Of a stretch of DNA of 52,770 nucleotides, positions 1 through 8,961 are shown piece after piece. The position numbers and the translations under genes were made by a program. The notes under the pieces are model-generated. The model had not been told where the DNA came from. It searched no databases and saw only the letters and a program-made list of their open reading frames with translations. The stretch is from the NCBI GenBank assembly GCA_027459465.1, contig DAIDIH010000045.1, positions 1 through 52,770 of the forward strand. The letters run 5' to 3'. Position 1 is the first letter of the stretch. Each line of letters opens with the position of its first letter. Source of the stretch: Bryobacterales bacterium (lineage in GTDB: Bacteria; Acidobacteriota; Terriglobia; Bryobacterales; Bryobacteraceae).

Positions 1-222
1 ATCGAACGCCTGGATACTCTTTCAGAGGCGCCGCTCGCCCGTCCCAAGCGGTCCGCACTCGAGATTCGAAATATACACGCCGTCGCGCGGCTGATCGCCC
101 GCGGCGCGCTCGCGCGCCAAGAGAGCCGCGGAGGCCACTTCCGAATTGATTTCCCGCAAAAAGATTCCCGCTATCAAAAACACTCGATCCAGCGCGGCGC
201 CGGACCTGTCGAATTCGAATAA
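1..222 (+). CDS. nadB: L-aspartate oxidase, C-terminal fragment (5' end outside window)
   Basis: Frame 1 is open from the first base to a TAA at 220-222, giving 73 residues. The stretch RNIHAVARLIARGALARQES followed by RGGHFRIDFP is the helical C-terminal signature of L-aspartate oxidase, where the ESRG..H.R.D.P motif contributes to the substrate/FAD site. The enzyme oxidises L-aspartate to iminoaspartate for quinolinate and NAD synthesis in the cytoplasm. The homologous end of succinate dehydrogenase/fumarate reductase flavoproteins is the main alternative, but the short tail after the motif favours NadB. The downstream antiporter begins inside this reading frame, so the two are probably cotranscribed. 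Confidence 0.8.
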   Translation: MERLDTLSEAPLARPKRSALEIRNIHAVARLIARGALARQESRGGHFRIDFPQKDSRYQKHSIQRGAGPVEFE

Positions 223-1444
223 CCCCGGCGTCTTCTTTCTGCTGTTCGCTCTCGCCGCGGTTCCGATCCGGAATTACGGGCCGGGGGCGATTCTGTGGAC
301 GGGCCCGGGCATACTGCTGGCTTCCATGCTGGTGGCCTGGGGCGCCGAGTCCGCGCAGTTCTTCATCGCGCAGGGCTTCGCGCTCGCGATTCTGGCGTGG
401 ATGCAGACGCTGCCCGAGTTCGCGGTGGAGGCGGTGCTCGCCTGGAAGCAGCAGACGCCTCTGCTGCTGGCTAACCTCACCGGCGCGCTGCGTTTGTTGA
501 CCGGGCTGGGGTGGCCGGCGATTTACTTCGCCGCGGCGTTCGTCGAGCGGAAGAGAACAGGCAAGCCGCTGCGGGCGATCCGGCTGGAGGCAAGCCACAG
601 CGTGCAGGTATTTGGCCTTCTCCCCGCGCTGATCTACGCACTCGTGATCTGGGGGAAGGGGACGCTGCATCTTTACGACTCCGTGGTGTTGATTGCACTC
701 TACGCCGCGTTCCTGCTGCTGCTGAGCAAATTGCCGCCGGAGGAAGAAGAAGGCATTGAGGAGCTGGAATTTATTCCGCGGACGATTGTGCTGTCGCCGC
801 GCGTCGTGAGAGTCGTGTTGATCGGGTTGTGTTTTGCGGCCGGCGGCGCACTGATTTACTTCACCGCGGAACCCTTCCTGGGAAGCCTGATCGCATTGTC
901 CGGATTCCTCGGCATTCCCGCGTTTCTGTTTATTCAATGGATCGCGCCGATCGCGAGCGAGTTTCCGGAAATGGCATCCACGTTTTACTTCGCGCGCACG
1001 GTGACCGGTGCGCCGATGGCGCTGATGAACATGGTTTCGAGCAACATCAATCAGTGGACTCTGCTGGTGGCGATGCTGCCGATGGTGTTTTCCCTCAGCC
1101 TGGGCGCGCCGGCGGCGATCCCTTTCGATAAAGGACAGGAGATCGAGCTGCTTTTGACGGTCGCACAGGCGCTGGTGGCGGTGCTGCTGCTCGCGAACAT
1201 GGAGTTCGCCTGGTGGGAGGCGGTGGGTTTGTTCACGCTGTATGCGGTGCAGTTTGTTCTGGCGACGCTGCATCCGGCGAACCCGGCGTGGCTGGTGAAT
1301 CTGGCCGCGAATAACCGGGAATACACGACGGCGGTGTATTTCGCCTGGGGTGGGCTGCAGGGGATCCGGATGCTGGCGCGGCGGGAGATGCCTCCCGTGG
1401 CGAGGGCGTTCGCCGAGACCTGGCGCAGCCACGTGGCAGGTTGA
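146..1444 (+). CDS. CaCA-superfamily sodium/calcium exchanger-like membrane protein
   Basis: A 432-residue protein with about ten hydrophobic segments. Two alpha-repeat-like stretches are visible: TLPEFAVEAVLAW...NLTGA at about residues 88-114 and SEFPEMASTFYFA...NMVSSNINQ at about 270-303. Each keeps the acidic residue after Pro that binds cation in Na+/Ca2+ exchangers. An acidic loop (PPEEEEGIEELEF, about residue 196) separates the halves, as is usual in the family. The likely role is exchange of Ca2+ or another cation across the inner membrane. TTG 146 is chosen because GGAGG at 130-134 sits at good spacing and no in-frame ATG occurs before residue 61. This makes it overlap nadB by 77 bp in another frame. 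The cation specificity is not visible. Confidence 0.75.
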   Translation: MISRKKIPAIKNTRSSAAPDLSNSNNPGVFFLLFALAAVPIRNYGPGAILWTGPGILLASMLVAWGAESAQFFIAQGFALAILAWMQTLPEFAVEAVLAWKQQTPLLLANLTGALRLLTGLGWPAIYFAAAFVERKRTGKPLRAIRLEASHSVQVFGLLPALIYALVIWGKGTLHLYDSVVLIALYAAFLLLLSKLPPEEEEGIEELEFIPRTIVLSPRVVRVVLIGLCFAAGGALIYFTAEPFLGSLIALSGFLGIPAFLFIQWIAPIASEFPEMASTFYFARTVTGAPMALMNMVSSNINQWTLLVAMLPMVFSLSLGAPAAIPFDKGQEIELLLTVAQALVAVLLLANMEFAWWEAVGLFTLYAVQFVLATLHPANPAWLVNLAANNREYTTAVYFAWGGLQGIRMLARREMPPVARAFAETWRSHVAG

Positions 1445-1458
1445 TACAATCCGGGCCG

Positions 1459-2328
1459 ATGCTCCGGACCATCCTTCTCTGCTCTCTGCTTACCTTGACG
1501 CTCGCCGCCGCGCCACGCGACGAGCAAAACATCGAGTTTGCCCATCCGGGTGGATTCGCTTTGTATCTGGACCTGCACGTGCCCGACGGGCCGGGACCGT
1601 TCCCTACGGCCATTCTGGTTCATGGAGGCGGTTTCGACGGAGGGACGCGGAAGACGAACGTGCGTCCGCTATTCGAGCCTTTGGCCGATGCCGGCTTCGC
1701 GTGGTTCAGCATCGATTACCGGCTGGCGCCTCAATTCCACTTTCCGCAGGCGATCGACGATGTGTACACAGCAATCCGCTGGGTAAAGGCTCATGCGGCC
1801 GAGTACCACGTCGATAAGAGCAAGATCGTGCTCATCGGCGAGTCCGCGGGCGGGTTTCTCGTGAATTATGCGGGCGGCCGGGAAGCACCGGGGGCAACTG
1901 TGGCGGCCGTGGTGGATTTCTACGGGCCGGTGGACTATGCCGAACTCAGCCTGCTGCGTCGCGAGCATCCGGAACGTTTCGACATGAACAATCTGAACCA
2001 TCACGCGGCCAACGGCGCGGGAATTCATTTCTTCGGCGTGAATCAGCTTGACGCCGCGGGCCTGGCGAAGTTGCGCGCCGATTCACCGATCACCGGCGTC
2101 CACGCGGGCATGCCTCCCTTCCTCTGCATTCACGGCAACCACGACGACCAGGTCGCCTACGAGCAGACGCCGGAGTTGTGCGCGGCGATGCACAAGGTAG
2201 GGGCGACGTGCGACATCATCACCATCGAAGGCGGCGGGCACGGAATGGGCCGGTGGAAGTCGCCGGAGATGCAGCACTGGAAACCGGAGATGATCGCGTG
2301 GTTGAAGAAGACTCTCAAGGTTGGGTGA
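1459..2328 (+). CDS. Secreted alpha/beta hydrolase (esterase/lipase, HSL/BD-FAE type)
   Basis: A 289-residue protein starting at ATG 1459 with a signal peptide (MLRTILLCSLLTLTLAAA). The mature part shows the oxyanion motif HGGGF near residue 55, the nucleophile elbow GESAGG with Ser129, an acid in HGNHDDQ and the catalytic His in GGGHGMG close to the C terminus. This is the order of hormone-sensitive-lipase-type carboxylesterases, which hydrolyse short-chain or acetyl esters, often on plant polysaccharides. It follows the antiporter by 14 bp and may be cotranscribed. Its 3' end overlaps the convergent lipase-CHAT gene by 14 bp, so no terminator separates them. The substrate is unknown. Confidence 0.85.
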   Translation: MLRTILLCSLLTLTLAAAPRDEQNIEFAHPGGFALYLDLHVPDGPGPFPTAILVHGGGFDGGTRKTNVRPLFEPLADAGFAWFSIDYRLAPQFHFPQAIDDVYTAIRWVKAHAAEYHVDKSKIVLIGESAGGFLVNYAGGREAPGATVAAVVDFYGPVDYAELSLLRREHPERFDMNNLNHHAANGAGIHFFGVNQLDAAGLAKLRADSPITGVHAGMPPFLCIHGNHDDQVAYEQTPELCAAMHKVGATCDIITIEGGGHGMGRWKSPEMQHWKPEMIAWLKKTLKVG

Positions 2329-5300
2329 GCGGCTCACGAAGGAGCCGGAAATAGGGGTCGCCGTAGTGCTGGTAGGCGGCCCAGCAGGCCGAGTGCGCGA
2401 TGGCCTGACGGGCCCGGCGCATGGCCCGCCACATCGGGGCGGGTGCGGCGGCGGGGCCCAGCAGCGTCTCGTAGAGAGTGCGCGAGAAGGTGACCGCGGC
2501 GTCGTCTTCCACCGGCCAGGCGGTGCAGACGAAGTTTCCGACGCCTTTGGTGAAAAATGTTTCGGCGAACGACGGCGCCAGCGCGGCGCTTTGCTCCGGC
2601 AGGGCTCCGGATTCACAGGCGTTGGCGAAGACGAAGCGGGGAACGCGGTCGATACGGCCGAGGTCGCCGGGGTTCAGTACGTCGCCATTGCTGAAGAGGA
2701 AGCCGGAGGAGGCGGGATCGTCTTCGCGGAAGACACAGTGGCCGGCGTAGTGCAAAACATCGAAGGGCGGCTCGTCGTGGATGGCGAGCAGGACGTTCAA
2801 CGCCGTGGCCTCCGAAGGGCCGAGCAGGGCGCGGCATTCGATCCCTCTCGCGGCGAAGAGGTCCGCCAATGCCCGAGCCTCACGCTGCGCACCGGGAAGC
2901 CCGTGTTCCGTCGCGCCGTCGGCGACCAACAGGACGCGCAGGGCACGGTTGCTTCCGATGACCGGTTCCGGGGCGGGCGCGAACTGGGTGCGGAGCTGGC
3001 GTGTCAGGCCGCGGAGAAGGCCGACGGGAGAATCCGCGCCGGCCTGCGCGGCCAGTTCCCAATGAATGCGCGCCGCGGCGTTGTTTAGCGCCAGCACCAC
3101 AGGGGCGTCGCCGGCGAGGCCGCCGAGCAGATCGCGCGGAAAAAGGAAGTCGAGCAGGAACCGGCCGAGAGCGAGGCGGCGGTTTGGATCGGATTCCTGG
3201 CGCAGGCGCTGGTTGAGTTCGGCGATGCGGCGGGGATGGATTCGTATCTCGCGCTCGGCGAGCGAGGCGCCGTCGGAGAGCGCGCTGTAGATGCAGACGC
3301 CACCGGAGAATTCCATGGAGAGGCGAGCAGCGGCGGGTTCTCGTTCGGGTTCCGCTTCGACTTGGGCGGAGGGAGGATCGAGCGTGGAGAGGTCGAGGGC
3401 CAGCGGCGCGTTACCGGCGCGTAGCCGTGCCGCTTCGGCGAACAGGGCCGCCGTAAGGCGCGGCTTCGTTTTTTCGCTGGGCAGGACGGCGAAAGTCACG
3501 GCTTCGAGGCCGCTTGCAACGGCCGCGCGCTGCAAGCCTTCCACCCAGGCTCGCGCGGCGTCTTGCACGGTGAGGTTGTTACTGGAGGCGCCGATGAGCA
3601 CCGTCGCCAGATGTTTGCGGCCGAGTTGACTCGCGGTGAGAGAGAGTTCGCGAACCAGAACCGATAACTCGGCCGAGCCGAACGTACCGGGACGACCCAT
3701 GCCGGCGGCCACGAGGAGCCCTCTTTCGTGGCCGGCGCGAGGGTCGGGCAGCAGAAACTGCTCACCGAGGGCGCCGCGCAGCACGCCGCGCTCGTGGAGG
3801 CGGGTGAGAGGGAGGTCGGCGGAGAGGCTCTGGTCGAGGTCGCGCTCAGCGCCCGTTGGGGCGACACGGTCGTAATGGCCGACGGCGATCGCCTCAATCG
3901 GCAATCTATCCGGACTGGCGTTGGCCTCGAGAGCTTCGATCGGCATCTCAACGATGTGAATGCGGACCGTGCGGATTTGCTGGTTTGGAGTTGCTTGTTC
4001 CGGCTCAACTCCAAGAAGCAGATCGGCGAGCGCGCCATCGTCGGGCGAAAGAGCAGCGGGAGGTTCGCCGCCCCGCAACCGGACCGAGACCGCGACTAAG
4101 TGTGAGATGGCCGCCAAACGTTTCGCCGATTCGCGCGGGGGCGCGGCGGGCGCCTCGGTAGGAAGCGGGAGGGTAGATAAGAGCTTCGAGCCTTCGGGCG
4201 CGGCGCCGGTGGTAAGCAGCGACGTCATTGCACCAAGTATGTCGTCGTTGGCCGGCAGCGATTGGTGGTCGCAGTCGGTGAAGTAAGTCTTCACGCCATC
4301 GAGCAGACCGAGGTTGTGGGGTACGGTACCGTCACCGTGGAGGGAGAAGCGGTACCCGGCATCAGCGGCCAATTTTTCGTAATCGGCGATTTCGTTGGGT
4401 GTCGAGCAATTGTAGCCGGCAAGGTAGACCATGCGGCGGGGGTCGACCACGGGCGCGATCTGCCGCTGGAAAGCCCGCGCATCGTCGAGGGCTCGCTGCA
4501 GCACGGGAGTCTGCGTGTAAGTCGCCGCTTTGAACAGCCGTTCCAGGCCGGGCAGGCGGTCCGGCGAAGGGAGCATCTGGTAGGTGCTGGGAAAGGTCGC
4601 CGCCACGCGGAGCAGGTCCTCGAGTGAGTGGTGGAAGTCGATTTTGTCGATCAGTTGCAGGACGCTGTTGTTGCCGAACAGGAGCCGGGGAATGGCGAAG
4701 GAGCCGTAGTTGGGCGTGCCGAGCATGACCAGGCGCCCGGCCAGCGTGCGCCAGCGATCCGGGTATGTTGCCGCGAAGCAACGCGCCACGAGACCGCCCA
4801 TGGAGTGGGCAACCAGGTGAGCCTGCCCATCGGGCCCGAACCATGCGTCGAGACTCTGGCGCAGGGCTTGCGCCGTGGTCCGGATGTCGGAACGCCAGTC
4901 GAAATAAAAAGGCCGGACATTCCAGTCGCGCGCCAACGAGACGAGTTGTTTGGCGTAATAGCGGAGCAGGATGCCGGAGGCGCGGACATCCTGGGGACTA
5001 AGCCCGGTTTGCTCGTTCAGGGCGAGTTCAGCGAACTGGCCGCAGAACAGACGCCAGAGCGAAACCCAGATGGTGTCCTCGTCCCCGTTCCGGATCCGCG
5101 TGAGTTCGCCGCCCATGATGCCGTGAAGGACGACGACGTTGCCGAGTTTCTGGCCGCTCGAACGCTCGCGGCCCTCCGCCAGCTTGCGAATGGCATTCAG
5201 TTGCGCCGCGCCGAGCGTTGTTTCGAGTGCGCGCCGCTCGTCGCCGGTGGCGCGCAGTACGGCCTCGGCCAGGTCATCCGGACTTCCGGCGGCGAGGCGG

Positions 5301-5410
5301 CGGAAAAAAGCGCGTGGGTTTTCCATGGTTGTGCGGAGGTTTCCTATTCCGACCTGAGTGTCCGGCGGGGTGGGTCGCCGCCTCCGAGGGGTTACGGCTA
5401 AGCGATTCAT
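2315..5410 (-). CDS. Lipase (LCAT/PGAP1-like) fused to CHAT caspase-like protease domain
   Basis: A 1031-residue protein with three parts. Residues 90-400 form an alpha/beta hydrolase: HGIMGG at 96-101, the elbow AHSMGG with Ser203, GDGTVP as in LCAT/PGAP1-type lipases, and a candidate His in DCDHQS. Residues 460-660 form a domain I cannot place with certainty. Its GHYDRVAPTGAE...GRKHLATVLIG pattern resembles the N-terminal domain of M17 leucyl aminopeptidases. Residues 830-1025 form a CHAT domain with HYAGH (His891), ANACESG (Cys932) and the terminal YGDPYF, so the His-Cys dyad is intact. There is no signal peptide, so it is likely cytoplasmic. ATG 5410 is the longest start; ATG 5326 (MENPRAFF) is an alternative, and neither has a good ribosome site. 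CHAT proteases are common in bacterial conflict and signalling systems, and a fused lipase effector would fit that, but the function here is inference. Confidence 0.85.
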   Translation of the reverse strand: MNRLAVTPRRRRPTPPDTQVGIGNLRTTMENPRAFFRRLAAGSPDDLAEAVLRATGDERRALETTLGAAQLNAIRKLAEGRERSSGQKLGNVVVLHGIMGGELTRIRNGDEDTIWVSLWRLFCGQFAELALNEQTGLSPQDVRASGILLRYYAKQLVSLARDWNVRPFYFDWRSDIRTTAQALRQSLDAWFGPDGQAHLVAHSMGGLVARCFAATYPDRWRTLAGRLVMLGTPNYGSFAIPRLLFGNNSVLQLIDKIDFHHSLEDLLRVAATFPSTYQMLPSPDRLPGLERLFKAATYTQTPVLQRALDDARAFQRQIAPVVDPRRMVYLAGYNCSTPNEIADYEKLAADAGYRFSLHGDGTVPHNLGLLDGVKTYFTDCDHQSLPANDDILGAMTSLLTTGAAPEGSKLLSTLPLPTEAPAAPPRESAKRLAAISHLVAVSVRLRGGEPPAALSPDDGALADLLLGVEPEQATPNQQIRTVRIHIVEMPIEALEANASPDRLPIEAIAVGHYDRVAPTGAERDLDQSLSADLPLTRLHERGVLRGALGEQFLLPDPRAGHERGLLVAAGMGRPGTFGSAELSVLVRELSLTASQLGRKHLATVLIGASSNNLTVQDAARAWVEGLQRAAVASGLEAVTFAVLPSEKTKPRLTAALFAEAARLRAGNAPLALDLSTLDPPSAQVEAEPEREPAAARLSMEFSGGVCIYSALSDGASLAEREIRIHPRRIAELNQRLRQESDPNRRLALGRFLLDFLFPRDLLGGLAGDAPVVLALNNAAARIHWELAAQAGADSPVGLLRGLTRQLRTQFAPAPEPVIGSNRALRVLLVADGATEHGLPGAQREARALADLFAARGIECRALLGPSEATALNVLLAIHDEPPFDVLHYAGHCVFREDDPASSGFLFSNGDVLNPGDLGRIDRVPRFVFANACESGALPEQSAALAPSFAETFFTKGVGNFVCTAWPVEDDAAVTFSRTLYETLLGPAAAPAPMWRAMRRARQAIAHSACWAAYQHYGDPYFRLLREPLTQP

Positions 5411-5507
5411 CTGATTCGGCGAAATAATTCATTCCGAGTTGTGAACGGGTTTTCACCTGAGATACGCGGCGGCGGTTACCGGTCACGCTAGAATCGAATC
5501 AGCCGTT

Positions 5508-7517
5508 ATGCCGCGATGCTTTCGCACGACGGCCGCCCTCCTTGTCGTTGGCGCGGCGGCACTGGCGCAACGCATTCAGTTCGCCCCTCCCGCTACTTAC
5601 CCCTTGCAAAACGGACCCACGGCGGTCGTGCTGGCCGATTTCACCAGCGATGGCCGCGCGGATCTTGCGGCCCTCAACGGCGGAAGCCAGACGGTTTCGC
5701 TGCGGGCGGGAAAGGGCGACGGAACGTTCGGGCCGGCGGCGACGTTTCGCACGCCGCAAAACTGTGCGGCCGGGGCATTACTTAGTGGAGATTTCAATGG
5801 CGACGGCAATCGGGACTTACTCGGCGTGTGTCTGTTTGGGCCGGAGGTTTTTGTGCTACCGGGGCACGGCGATGGGACCTTCGGCGCGCCGATCGTGACT
5901 CAGATTCCGCAAGAAGCAATCGCGGGCAACGCGATTTCCTCCCTGGTTGGCGGAGCGTTGGCCGGAAGCTTCACGGGCAGCGGGAAGCTGGATTTGCTGC
6001 TTCTGATGGCCCCGGACTATACGACGGTAAAGAACAACGCGCTGTATCTGCTCCCAGGCCGCGGGGACGGCACGTTCGATGTTCCGCAGAAGGTTGTGCT
6101 CGGCTCGATCGGTTTTCCGGTCGGTCTTGCCACCGGGGACTTCAACCGCGACGGCATCGCCGACCTGGCGGTTCTGAATGTGACGCAGACCAGCACGAAC
6201 ACCGCCGGCCAGGCGCAGTATTCCGAGTCGGTGGCGATCGAAGCCGGCACCGGCCACGGGAGCTATTCGTTGGTCACGAGTTACCCGTGGTCCGGAGGGA
6301 CTTACAACATTCAGGTTGCGGACGTCAATGGCGATGGCATTCCGGATCTGGTTTCCGACGGCCCCGTGATCGCCCTCGGCGGAGGAGGCACGCCCAGTTC
6401 TTCGGTGGCGGTGTATCTCGGCATGGGCAATGGCACATTTCAGCCGTTTTTCACGGACGCCGGCGGATCGGGATCGATGACGCAATATAGCGCGCTGGTC
6501 GATGTTGCCAACCGGGGGCGGCTCGACCTTGTCGAATCGCAATGGGTTTCAGGTTCGGGTGCACTGGCGGTGCGCCTCTCCAATGGCGACGGCACGTTTC
6601 AGTCCCCCGCGATGGTCGATATTTACCCGGCGGCCACGCTTCCGGTTGGTCTTGCCACCGCAGATTTGAACAGCGATGGGCGTGTGGATCTCGTTTTTTT
6701 GGGCGAACCGGCTGGCTCGATGACCGGCCTGTTGAACGGCGGCGCGAACAATTCGAGCACTGCGCTGCGGCTGTACTCGCTGCTGCCTCCGGGCAACGCG
6801 CTGGTGCTCTTGAATACGACGGGTGTGGCGCCGCCCGCGCCGGTACACGTCAACGGAGCAAGTTTCGCACCCGGAGCGCTGGCTTCGTCGGCGATTGCGA
6901 GCGCGTTTGGCTCGAGCCTGGCGCCGGGGACGGCGAGCGCTTCCGCCATGCCGCCGCCGGCGACATTAGACGGGGTTTCGGTGAGCGTGCTCGACTCGGC
7001 GGGCGTGGCGAGGCCGGCCCAGATGCTTTATGTCTCGCCTTCGCAGATCAACTACGTGCTCCCGGCGGGTCTCGCTCTGGGCACGGCGAACATCACGATA
7101 TCAAGTGCCGGAGGCTCAACCGCGGCGCAGGTCCAGATCGCCACGGTCTCACCGGGTTTATTTAACGTGAATACGCTCGCGGTAGGCAGCGCGGTGACGA
7201 TCAACAACGGCGCCCAGACTTACACGAGTTTGATAGGCGTTGGGGGAACGCCGGTTCCTGTTCCTGTGGCGACGACGGGGCAGCCGGCTTACCTGGTTCT
7301 GTACGGAACCGGCGTGCGCAATCATACGACTCCGGTCACGGCGACACTAGGCGCAGCCACCGCTACTGCGACTTACGCCGGTGCTCAGGGAACTTATGCC
7401 GGCCTGGACCAGATTAACATTCCCGTTCCCGCGAGCCTTGCCGGAGCCGGTGCGGTGGAAGTTACTCTTCACGTCGACGGCGCGGTATCGAACACCGTGC
7501 TGGTGGACTTCCAGTAA
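5508..7517 (+). CDS. Secreted FG-GAP/VCBS repeat protein with Solibacter-type C-terminal domain
   Basis: A 669-residue protein with a signal peptide (MPRCFRTTAALLVVGAAALA). Residues 35-430 hold a beta-propeller of FG-GAP/VCBS repeats with calcium-loop motifs: DFTSDGRADL, DFNGDGNRDLL, DFNRDGIADL, DVNGDGIPDL and DLNSDGRVDL. Residues 445-667 carry the domain VNGASFAPG...LDGVSVSV...YVSPSQINYVLPAG, the C-terminal module (TIGR03437) expanded in Candidatus Solibacter. It is the best taxonomic marker in the window. The protein is probably exported and structural or adhesive, with no catalytic motif seen. A TAGAAT at 5489-5494 could be a -10 element, but I see no matching -35. Confidence 0.85.
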   Translation: MPRCFRTTAALLVVGAAALAQRIQFAPPATYPLQNGPTAVVLADFTSDGRADLAALNGGSQTVSLRAGKGDGTFGPAATFRTPQNCAAGALLSGDFNGDGNRDLLGVCLFGPEVFVLPGHGDGTFGAPIVTQIPQEAIAGNAISSLVGGALAGSFTGSGKLDLLLLMAPDYTTVKNNALYLLPGRGDGTFDVPQKVVLGSIGFPVGLATGDFNRDGIADLAVLNVTQTSTNTAGQAQYSESVAIEAGTGHGSYSLVTSYPWSGGTYNIQVADVNGDGIPDLVSDGPVIALGGGGTPSSSVAVYLGMGNGTFQPFFTDAGGSGSMTQYSALVDVANRGRLDLVESQWVSGSGALAVRLSNGDGTFQSPAMVDIYPAATLPVGLATADLNSDGRVDLVFLGEPAGSMTGLLNGGANNSSTALRLYSLLPPGNALVLLNTTGVAPPAPVHVNGASFAPGALASSAIASAFGSSLAPGTASASAMPPPATLDGVSVSVLDSAGVARPAQMLYVSPSQINYVLPAGLALGTANITISSAGGSTAAQVQIATVSPGLFNVNTLAVGSAVTINNGAQTYTSLIGVGGTPVPVPVATTGQPAYLVLYGTGVRNHTTPVTATLGAATATATYAGAQGTYAGLDQINIPVPASLAGAGAVEVTLHVDGAVSNTVLVDFQ

Positions 7518-7518
7518 C

Positions 7519-8874
7519 TTATACGTTGTCCGGAGCGGGATGCACCCAAGGCGCGCGATAAGCACGCGCCAGGAGGCGATTGGCCTCTTCGTCGCCGACG
7601 ACGGACTGCGACGCCTCGTCCCACTTCAGCGAGCGGCCCAGTTTCATCGACAGATTGCCGAGGATGCAGGAGGCGGTTGAAATATAGCCCTGTTCAATGT
7701 CGGCGACGGGCTTGGAGCGGGCGTCGATAGCGGCGAGCCAGTCCTTCATGTGTACGCGGACGGCCGGGGCGACGTGGCGTTCGAGGTCTTTCTCGGTACG
7801 GTCCTCGGGGTATTGGTCGAATTCGTACGTGACGTCGCGATGGATGGAAGGCCCACCGTTGAGCGGGATGAAATCGTAGCTATAGACGCTCATTTTGAGC
7901 GTGCCTTTGTCACCGTAGAAGGTGGCGCCCCAGGTGTATTTCGGGTCGGGCGCGTCGCCCCAGGAGCGCTGCGTCCAGACGATGCGGAGGTCGGGGTAAT
8001 CCCAGGTGGCGGTTTGAGTGTCCGGGATGTCGGCCTTACTGGCCTTGTCTTCGAAGATGCCGCCGCTGCACGAGATGCGCGTGGGCCAGCCGAGATCGAG
8101 CATCCAGCGCGTCATGTCGAAGAAGTGGATGCACATGTCGCCCATGATGCCGTTGCCGTATTCCATGAAAGCGCGCCAACCACGGGGATGGACGAGGCGA
8201 TTGTAGGGGCGCATGGGGGCGGGCCCGGTCCACATCTCGTAGTCGAGGTTGGGCGGCGGCGCGATGTCCGGAGGGTTGGCTGTGGCGCGCATGTGGTAAA
8301 AGCAATACACGTCGACGTAGCTGATTTTGCCGAGCTTGCCTTCGCGAACAATGCGGTCGCGGGCTTCGATCAAGTGCGGCGTGCTGCGGCGCTGGGTACC
8401 CACCTGCACGACGCGGTTGTATTTGCGCGCGGCTTGAAGCATGGCCTGGCCTTCGAGCACGTCGACGCTGATGGGTTTCTGGACGTAGATGTCGACGCCG
8501 GAACGGGCGGCCTCGGTCATGATGAGCGCGTGCCAGTGGTCCGGGGGCTCGATGATGACCATGTCGAGGTCTTTCTCGGCAAGCATTTTGCGGTAGTCGC
8601 TGTAAGTGCGGGGGCGCTTCTTCGAGCGCTGGCGGGTGGCGACCATGTCTGCAGCGTTGGAGAGCATGGTGGAGTCGACGTCGCAAAGACTAACAACCTC
8701 GACGGGGGAGACCTGGATGAGGCGGAAGAGATCGCTCTTGCCGTACCAACCGCTGCCGATGAGGCCGACACGGCGGACTTTTTGGTCGTCATAGGCCGGT
8801 GCGGCGGAGGCGGAGGAAGCGCCGGTGAGGGCGAGGGCCGCGGTACCGGACTGGAGGAACTCGCGGCGGTTCAT
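7519..8874 (-). CDS. Gfo/Idh/MocA-family oxidoreductase, Tat-exported
   Basis: A 451-residue protein with a Tat signal (MNRREFLQSGTAALALTGA). A Rossmann fold follows: VRRVGLIGSGWYGKSDL, then VVSLCDVD. The family EKP motif appears as VQKPISVDVLEG, and the C-terminal domain contains MGDMCIHFFDMTRWML. The family performs NAD(P)-dependent oxidation or reduction of sugars and inositols. Exported members of acidobacteria and planctomycetes probably carry tightly bound cofactor. The start at 8874 places the twin arginines at residues 3-4 and has GGAG upstream. It is the last gene of a minus-strand cluster with an enolase-superfamily dehydratase and a dienelactone-hydrolase-like enzyme. Its 3' end lies one base from the convergent FG-GAP gene. 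Confidence 0.88.
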   Translation of the reverse strand: MNRREFLQSGTAALALTGASSASAAPAYDDQKVRRVGLIGSGWYGKSDLFRLIQVSPVEVVSLCDVDSTMLSNAADMVATRQRSKKRPRTYSDYRKMLAEKDLDMVIIEPPDHWHALIMTEAARSGVDIYVQKPISVDVLEGQAMLQAARKYNRVVQVGTQRRSTPHLIEARDRIVREGKLGKISYVDVYCFYHMRATANPPDIAPPPNLDYEMWTGPAPMRPYNRLVHPRGWRAFMEYGNGIMGDMCIHFFDMTRWMLDLGWPTRISCSGGIFEDKASKADIPDTQTATWDYPDLRIVWTQRSWGDAPDPKYTWGATFYGDKGTLKMSVYSYDFIPLNGGPSIHRDVTYEFDQYPEDRTEKDLERHVAPAVRVHMKDWLAAIDARSKPVADIEQGYISTASCILGNLSMKLGRSLKWDEASQSVVGDEEANRLLARAYRAPWVHPAPDNV

Positions 8875-8961
8875 CGGGGGCACGCTCCATGCGGCGGCAA
8901 GCACTTGGTTTCGAGCATGGAAACGAGTATATGCGAGATGCGGCGGCGGTTGGGCGGAGAC

